Both the position numbers and the translations under genes were made by a program. This document shows positions 59,516-64,000 of a DNA stretch of 64,000 bases, piece after piece. Source of the stretch: Leucobacter sp. cx-42 (GTDB lineage: Bacteria > Actinomycetota > Actinomycetes > Actinomycetales > Microbacteriaceae); assembly GCF_014529985.1 (NCBI RefSeq), contig NZ_JACVMU010000001.1, positions 62,001-126,000 on the forward strand, read 5' to 3'. Under the pieces are notes generated by a model. It made no database searches, was not told the DNA's origin, and worked only from the letters and a program-made list of their open reading frames with translations. Each line of letters starts with the position of its first letter. Positions within the stretch are counted from its first letter, which is position 1.

Positions 59516-61206
59516 TCGCCTCCTGTTCCGCCTGCGGCGACAGTATCAAATCTCATGCGCTCCGCGAGGAGCATGATCGTTGCGGTCACCACGCCGAGCA
59601 CAACCGCGGCCGCGAGCGCCGACGCGTAGCTCGCGGGGTCCGGGTGCGATGCGAGGGCAGCAATCGCGACGGGAAGTGTCTGGGCATCCGGACGCACGAG
59701 GAATGACGTCGCACCAAACTCACCGAGCGATGCGGCAAACGCGAAACCAACGGCAAGTCCGGCGGATCGCCCAAGTAACGGCACATCAATCGTGCGAAGC
59801 ACGTGCATCGGCGTCGCACCAAGCATCATTGCTGCCTCGCGCGTGCGCTGATCGATGCTGTTGAGCACCGGCAAAATGGTGCGCACCACGAGCGGCAGCG
59901 CGACAAGCGCCTGCGCGATCGGGATGAGCACGGTCGACGTGCGCAGGTCGATGCCGATGCCGAGCGGCCGGTGCATCGTGAGCAGCAGGCCAAACCCAAG
60001 CGTTACAGCTGAGATGCCGAGTGGGAGCATCATCGCTCCGTCGTACAGCGAGATCGCCCGCTTGAGCCCGGCCGCACGCGGCTTGCGCGAGAGCACAAGC
60101 GCGACGAGCGAACCAAGCAGCACCGCGATCGCGGTCGCGATGAGCGCGATCCCGATCGACAGCCCCATCGCATCAAAGACGCTCCCCCGCAATGGCGAGG
60201 TCTCGTGTGGCTTTACGAGCGACACATACCCCGCGAAGCTCCAGCTCCCGTCTGGTGCGCGCAGTGAGCGCAGCAGCAGCGACAGGAGCGGCGCGAGATG
60301 CACGAAGAGCACGGTCGCCGCAAAGATGAGGATGACGGGGAGGTCGGTGATCCGCGCCCTGCGTGCAGCTGCCCGCTCGCGCCGGATGCTCGCCGATTGC
60401 TCGCCCGCGCGGCTGCCCGCGCGCTTCAAGCGTGCCGAAACCCACAGCACCAGCACGATGATGACGAATTGGGTAATTGAGAGGACGGCGGCTCCGCGCA
60501 GGTCGAGGAACTGCACCGTGAGCCGGTAGATCTCGGTCTCGATGTTTGCGAACTCGCGTCCACCGAGAATGAGGACGACACCGAACGAGGTCGCACAGAA
60601 GAGGAACACGAGCGCCGCAGCCGATGCAATCGCTGGCGCAAGCGCAGGCAACGTGATCGTCACAAACGCGCGTGCTGGGCTCGCGCCGAGCATGCGGGCG
60701 GCCTCGGCGCTGCGGGTGTCGAGCTGCGACCAGAAGCCACCGACGGTCCGCGCGACGACGGTGATGTTAAAGAACACGAGCGCGAGGACGATCGCAAGGA
60801 ACGATCCGTCGAGGCCGAGCCAGTTGAGCGATCCGCCCGGTCCGAAAAGCGAAGTGAACGCGATGCCGACGACGACGGTCGGGAGGACAAACGGCACCGT
60901 AAGGAACCCACGCAGGAGCCCACGGCCGCGGAACTCCAAGCGGTACAGCACGTACGCTGCCGGCAAGCCGAGCAGTAGCGCGATCGCGGTAGCGCTCCCG
61001 GCCTGCCCGAGGGTGTTGCCGAGTACGCGCCAGGTGCGCGGATCCGCCGCCGCGTCACCGAACGCAGCGAGCGATACCCGACCATCCTCGACCAGGCCCG
61101 TCGCGATGAGTGCGACGACCGGCCAGAGGAAGAAGAGTGCGAGGAAGGCGAGCGGGATCGCAACCGCGATCGCCCACCCCGCAACTCGCCAGGGACTCCT
61201 GGTCAC
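59509..61206 (-). CDS. Thiamine-type ABC transporter permease (ThiP-like, two fused halves)
   Basis: This 565-residue protein contains two BPD_transp_1 units of about six helices each. The first has the EAA-like loop in RSAEAARMLGASPARAFVTITLPALAPA. The second has it in QRTREAAMMLGATPMHVLRTIDVPLLGRS. The duplicated architecture is that of ThiP/FbpB permeases. It overlaps thiB-like by 4 bp and the ATPase gene by 7 bp. Confidence 0.92.
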   Translation of the reverse strand: MTRSPWRVAGWAIAVAIPLAFLALFFLWPVVALIATGLVEDGRVSLAAFGDAAADPRTWRVLGNTLGQAGSATAIALLLGLPAAYVLYRLEFRGRGLLRGFLTVPFVLPTVVVGIAFTSLFGPGGSLNWLGLDGSFLAIVLALVFFNITVVARTVGGFWSQLDTRSAEAARMLGASPARAFVTITLPALAPAIASAAALVFLFCATSFGVVLILGGREFANIETEIYRLTVQFLDLRGAAVLSITQFVIIVLVLWVSARLKRAGSRAGEQSASIRRERAAARRARITDLPVILIFAATVLFVHLAPLLSLLLRSLRAPDGSWSFAGYVSLVKPHETSPLRGSVFDAMGLSIGIALIATAIAVLLGSLVALVLSRKPRAAGLKRAISLYDGAMMLPLGISAVTLGFGLLLTMHRPLGIGIDLRTSTVLIPIAQALVALPLVVRTILPVLNSIDQRTREAAMMLGATPMHVLRTIDVPLLGRSAGLAVGFAFAASLGEFGATSFLVRPDAQTLPVAIAALASHPDPASYASALAAAVVLGVVTATIMLLAERMRFDTVAAGGTGGEW

Positions 61207-62294
61207 AGGCCGAGCGTTGCGCTGATCTGCTTCAGCCAGGTCTCGCGGCCAGCCTTGATCTCGGCGGGGAGCAGGTCGTGCGACTGCTCAGCCGTTGGCA
61301 TCGGCGCGAAGGACGCCCACGCCTCAGGCATCTCGACAGTCTCATCGACCGGGTACATGTACATTGCGTCTGGAATCTGCTGCTGGAATTCGAACGACAG
61401 CAGGTAGTCAACGACTGCCTCAGCGCCCGCCTTGTTCGCGGCGCCGTTCAGCACGCCCGCGTACTCGACTTGGGTGGAGCAGGTCTCGAGGAGCGCCTTG
61501 GTCGTCGTCGATTCGCCGTCCTCAGAGACGGTCCAAGCGGGTGACGAGCTGTACGACAACACAATCGGGTACGTGCCTTCGCCGCCCTGAGTGAACTGTC
61601 CGTAGTATGCCTCATCCCAGCCCTGCGCGACGCGCGCGTCATTGTCGACGAGGCTCTGCCAGTAGGCGTTGTAGCCGTCCTCACCAAATGCTGCGACCGT
61701 ACCTGCGAGGAACGATGCGCCGGTCGACGACGACAACGGATCGATGAGCACGGTGAGGCCCTGGTACTCGGGCTTCGCGAGGTCTTCGAAGGTGACTGGC
61801 TCTGCGAGCTGCTTCTCGGCAAACCAGGCGGGGTCGATGTTCATGCAGGTCGCGCCACGGTCGATACCGACCATCGCGAACTGGCGGTCTGCGTTACCGG
61901 CGGGAGCACCATCGGTCGCGAGCGCATACTGCACTGCTGAGGCGGGCATGTCCTGTGGCTCGTAGGCATCGACGACCTCGTTCTCGACGAGGCGCGATGC
62001 GAAGGTGTTGTCGACGCCGAAGAACGCGTCAGCGATAGGCGCATTCTTGGTGAGGACCAGCTTGTTGGTGAGCTCGCCACCATCGCCAGCAGTGACGACC
62101 TTGACGTTGTAGCCGGTCGCTTCACTCGCAGCCGCCTCAAACTCAGGGCCGTCAACGAAGCTGTCGTGCACGATGATGGTGACGTCGTTGCTCTTCGCGT
62201 CGGGTGCGCTTGAGCAGGCGCTGAGTGACATCAGTGCGAGCGCCGCAACTGATGCGGTGAGCGAGCGACGAACGATGGGGTTGTAGGCGCGCAT
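61203..62294 (-). CDS. Thiamine-binding lipoprotein (ThiB-like)
   Basis: This 363-residue extracellular receptor has a signal peptide and lipobox LSAC (Cys27). The mature part resembles TbpA/ThiB in the SBP_bac_6/iron-thiamine group, with DVTIIVHDSFVDGPEFEAAASEATGYNVKVV, LTKNAPIADAFFGVDNTFASRLVEN and GATCMNIDPAWFAEK. AGGAAGG-type sequence lies 8-12 bp before the ATG, inside the 3' part of the riboswitch region. TPP-dependent control makes a thiamine (or thiamine precursor) ligand likely. Confidence 0.92.
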   Translation of the reverse strand: MRAYNPIVRRSLTASVAALALMSLSACSSAPDAKSNDVTIIVHDSFVDGPEFEAAASEATGYNVKVVTAGDGGELTNKLVLTKNAPIADAFFGVDNTFASRLVENEVVDAYEPQDMPASAVQYALATDGAPAGNADRQFAMVGIDRGATCMNIDPAWFAEKQLAEPVTFEDLAKPEYQGLTVLIDPLSSSTGASFLAGTVAAFGEDGYNAYWQSLVDNDARVAQGWDEAYYGQFTQGGEGTYPIVLSYSSSPAWTVSEDGESTTTKALLETCSTQVEYAGVLNGAANKAGAEAVVDYLLSFEFQQQIPDAMYMYPVDETVEMPEAWASFAPMPTAEQSHDLLPAEIKAGRETWLKQISATLGL

Positions 62295-62302
62295 AGCTAT
62301 GG

Positions 62303-62390
62303 CTTCCTTCCTCCGCTGGTATGAACCAGATCAGGTTGAACGGTCGAAGCTCGCGTGCTTCCTCTCAACCCCGCGCGTCGGGATTCCCGT
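62303..62390 (-). promoter_or_regulatory. TPP riboswitch (THI element)
   Basis: On the minus strand the conserved 3' core reads CAACCTGATCTGG, then a loop and ATACCAGCGGAGGAAGG, close to the THI-box consensus. The 5' half has GGGG followed by TTGAGAGGAAG, matching the CUGAGA element with one change. It ends at the ribosome binding site of the thiB-like gene, so TPP binding would probably mask translation initiation. Confidence 0.9.
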
Positions 62391-62407
62391 GGATAACGCC
62401 TCTTACC

Positions 62408-64000
62408 CTAGCGCCTCTTTGGACCCTTCCGCCAACCCCGATGAGATCCCTCGTCGGGCTGTGGCGCATCCGGCTCGCTGTCCCACGAGTATGCGGCGAG
62501 CGCAGCTTCCTCCTCTGCGACAGCTTGCGCGGGGCCTGCGGCTGCACGCTGACGCTCGAGTTCACGTTCGGCTGCTGCAGCGGCCTCGGCGCGGGCCTCA
62601 GCTTCTCGGTCATAGAGTGGCGTCTCGCGCGGTTCATCTGTCACTTCAAGGTCTGCTGACGCCTCAGCGTTATCGTCTCCCCCGCCGAAGAACGAGGTGC
62701 CAAAGTCTTCGGTAGCGAGAGACTCGGTCTCGTAGTGACCGTCACCCGGAGCCGTCGCACCGCTGTCGTGGTATTCCATGTCAGCGAACGCGGCTTCGGC
62801 CGCTGCGGCTTCTTCTGCTGCAGCTTCGGCAGCTTGCCGCTCTGCGAATGCGCTCAGCGAGATCGGCGCTGGCAGATCACCCGTATCGCGCATTTCGGGG
62901 TCAGTGACTTCGGCGCCAGCTACCACGGTGGCTCGTGCGTCGGCCTGGTCTGCTGTACCCGCCGTTGTCAGCGCCTCATCGGCGACCACATCCGTGATCG
63001 CTGCAGTCACGGCGTCCTCACCGGTGGCTGCGTCGGCATCGGCGCCGGCGTATTCACCAGCGTTGCCGGCAGGAAGACCGCCGGGCTCGGTCGTAATCGG
63101 CCCGGTCTCAGGCTGGCCCGCCCGATCACCGAGCGTCCACCAGGGGGTGCGGCTGCGTTCTGCGCGCGCTGCCTGCAACGTCGCGCCTTCACTATCTGCA
63201 TCAGTGAGTGCGGCACCCAGGTGCGCGTGTTGGTGCTGCGAGTCAGTTCGGCCGCTGAGGAGGCCAGCGCCAGCCTGTGCCGTATAGAGCCCAATGACGC
63301 TACCGAACGCGAGTTCGCCGGCAAGCAGCCCGCCCACAGCCCAGCCGTTCGGGCCGGCATGAGCGAGGGTGCCTGGACCAAGCGAGCCCGCAGCCATGAC
63401 CGAGAGCAGTACCCACGCCAGGCCGACCAGCACAGACGCGCTGAGTACGGGGCCAAGCAGCGAGAGCGGTGAGCGGTCCTCGAAACGGCGGGTGATCGCG
63501 TGCCCAGCGAGGACGCCGAGGAGTACCACGCAGAGCGGCACAAGCAGCCCAAGCGCGCCCCAGCCCTCGGGCAGCGCAGCGAACAGCGGGAACGCAGGGA
63601 GCAGCGCATCAGGGCTACCAAACGCAGAGAAGCCGCCACCGCCGAGGTCGACACTCGCCCCCGTCAGCCAAGCGCCGCCCCAGATCCAAGCGACCGGCAG
63701 GTACAGGAGCTCTGCGATCCAGATACTCACAACGCCCCAGCCGTCGAGCTGCAGCCCCTGGGTGATTGCAATAGCCTCGGCAAACTGACCAAAGAGCGAG
63801 ATGCCAACGCCACAGGCCGCGAGGCCGGCGAAGCCGACAAAGAGTAACGCAGAGATGAAGATCGTTTCGTTGAACCGCGCACCGAACGATGCCGCGTTGG
63901 GCACGTTGAATTCTGCAAGCTGCTTCTCGGTGCGACGGAGTATTGCCTGCCACGTCGCTGGGCGATTTGTCAGCACGTAGGCGAGCGAACCAACCGCGAC
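62408..64000 (-). CDS. DUF6350-like multi-pass membrane protein (5' end outside window)
   Basis: The frame is open to the right edge, and visible codons continue a hydrophobic segment upstream of the GTG at 63976, so this looks partial. About 530 residues are visible. The first ~290 have several helices (TIFISALLFVGFAGLAACGVGISLF, GWGALGLLVPLCVVLLGVLAGHAI and others). The rest is an acidic, Ala/Glu/Asp-rich disordered tail ending in basic GPKRR. The location upstream of purN-purH fits the actinobacterial DUF6350 family (sometimes called cell division PerM), which normally sits between sucD and purN. Function is not established. Confidence 0.75.
   Translation of the reverse strand, partial: VAVGSLAYVLTNRPATWQAILRRTEKQLAEFNVPNAASFGARFNETIFISALLFVGFAGLAACGVGISLFGQFAEAIAITQGLQLDGWGVVSIWIAELLYLPVAWIWGGAWLTGASVDLGGGGFSAFGSPDALLPAFPLFAALPEGWGALGLLVPLCVVLLGVLAGHAITRRFEDRSPLSLLGPVLSASVLVGLAWVLLSVMAAGSLGPGTLAHAGPNGWAVGGLLAGELAFGSVIGLYTAQAGAGLLSGRTDSQHQHAHLGAALTDADSEGATLQAARAERSRTPWWTLGDRAGQPETGPITTEPGGLPAGNAGEYAGADADAATGEDAVTAAITDVVADEALTTAGTADQADARATVVAGAEVTDPEMRDTGDLPAPISLSAFAERQAAEAAAEEAAAAEAAFADMEYHDSGATAPGDGHYETESLATEDFGTSFFGGGDDNAEASADLEVTDEPRETPLYDREAEARAEAAAAAERELERQRAAAGPAQAVAEEEAALAAYSWDSEPDAPQPDEGSHRGWRKGPKRR

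Overview
This 64-kb window is a chromosomal segment of a high-GC actinomycete. Evidence includes a fused 2-oxoglutarate dehydrogenase E1/E2 (Kgd/OdhA type), an IclR-controlled hut cluster, an adrenodoxin-reductase-like FprA, a DUF6350-type membrane gene near purN-purH, and GTG/TTG starts with purine-rich ribosome binding sites. A Micrococcales member (Microbacteriaceae-like) fits best, but the species cannot be fixed from the sequence alone. I saw no rRNA, tRNA, phage, transposase or CRISPR array.

Layout. 1-2307: the 3' end of an aldehyde dehydrogenase and an acetolactate-synthase-like ThDP enzyme. 2308-2944: non-coding, with a dispersed palindromic repeat. 2945-10624: a peptide-type ABC importer (lipoprotein, two permeases, double ATPase) transcribed with a YtcJ-like amidohydrolase and facing a divergent TetR regulator. 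10737-12785: DEAD-box helicase with an RG-rich tail. 12986-21089: histidine utilisation (hutU, hutI, hutR, hutH, hutG, permease) with three matching palindromic operators. 21183-25307: kynureninase, kynurenine formamidase and an amino-acid permease, with a divergent Lrp/AsnC regulator. 25322-29697: ung, an SDR enzyme, metY and metX. 29698-29910: tandem 25-bp repeats and a long hairpin. 29911-32306: two DUF21/CBS membrane proteins. 32555-36283: kgd.

36291-54579 is the accessory region and the most unusual part. It starts with a GntR regulator translationally coupled to a stand-alone soluble Cache-domain protein. Next comes a tight leftward operon of cytochrome P450, glutamine-synthetase-like ligase, signal-less solute-binding protein, PuuD-like hydrolase and class I amidotransferase. 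Divergent from the P450 are an FprA-type reductase and a flavodoxin, which together look like a complete three-component P450 system. Then follow an alcohol dehydrogenase, Baeyer-Villiger monooxygenase and esterase operon with a divergent GAF/PucR-type regulator, a second PuuD-like hydrolase, an amino-acid/amine permease, a cupin and an agmatine-deiminase-like enzyme. I infer catabolism of an amine or N-heterocycle, opened by the P450 and handled as gamma-glutamyl conjugates, beside or joined to an alcohol-ketone-ester-hydrolysis module.

54682-64000 returns to ordinary genome: a META-domain lipoprotein, a small membrane protein, purH, purN, a P-loop NTPase, a thiamine-type ABC importer preceded by a TPP riboswitch, and a DUF6350-like membrane protein running off the right edge.
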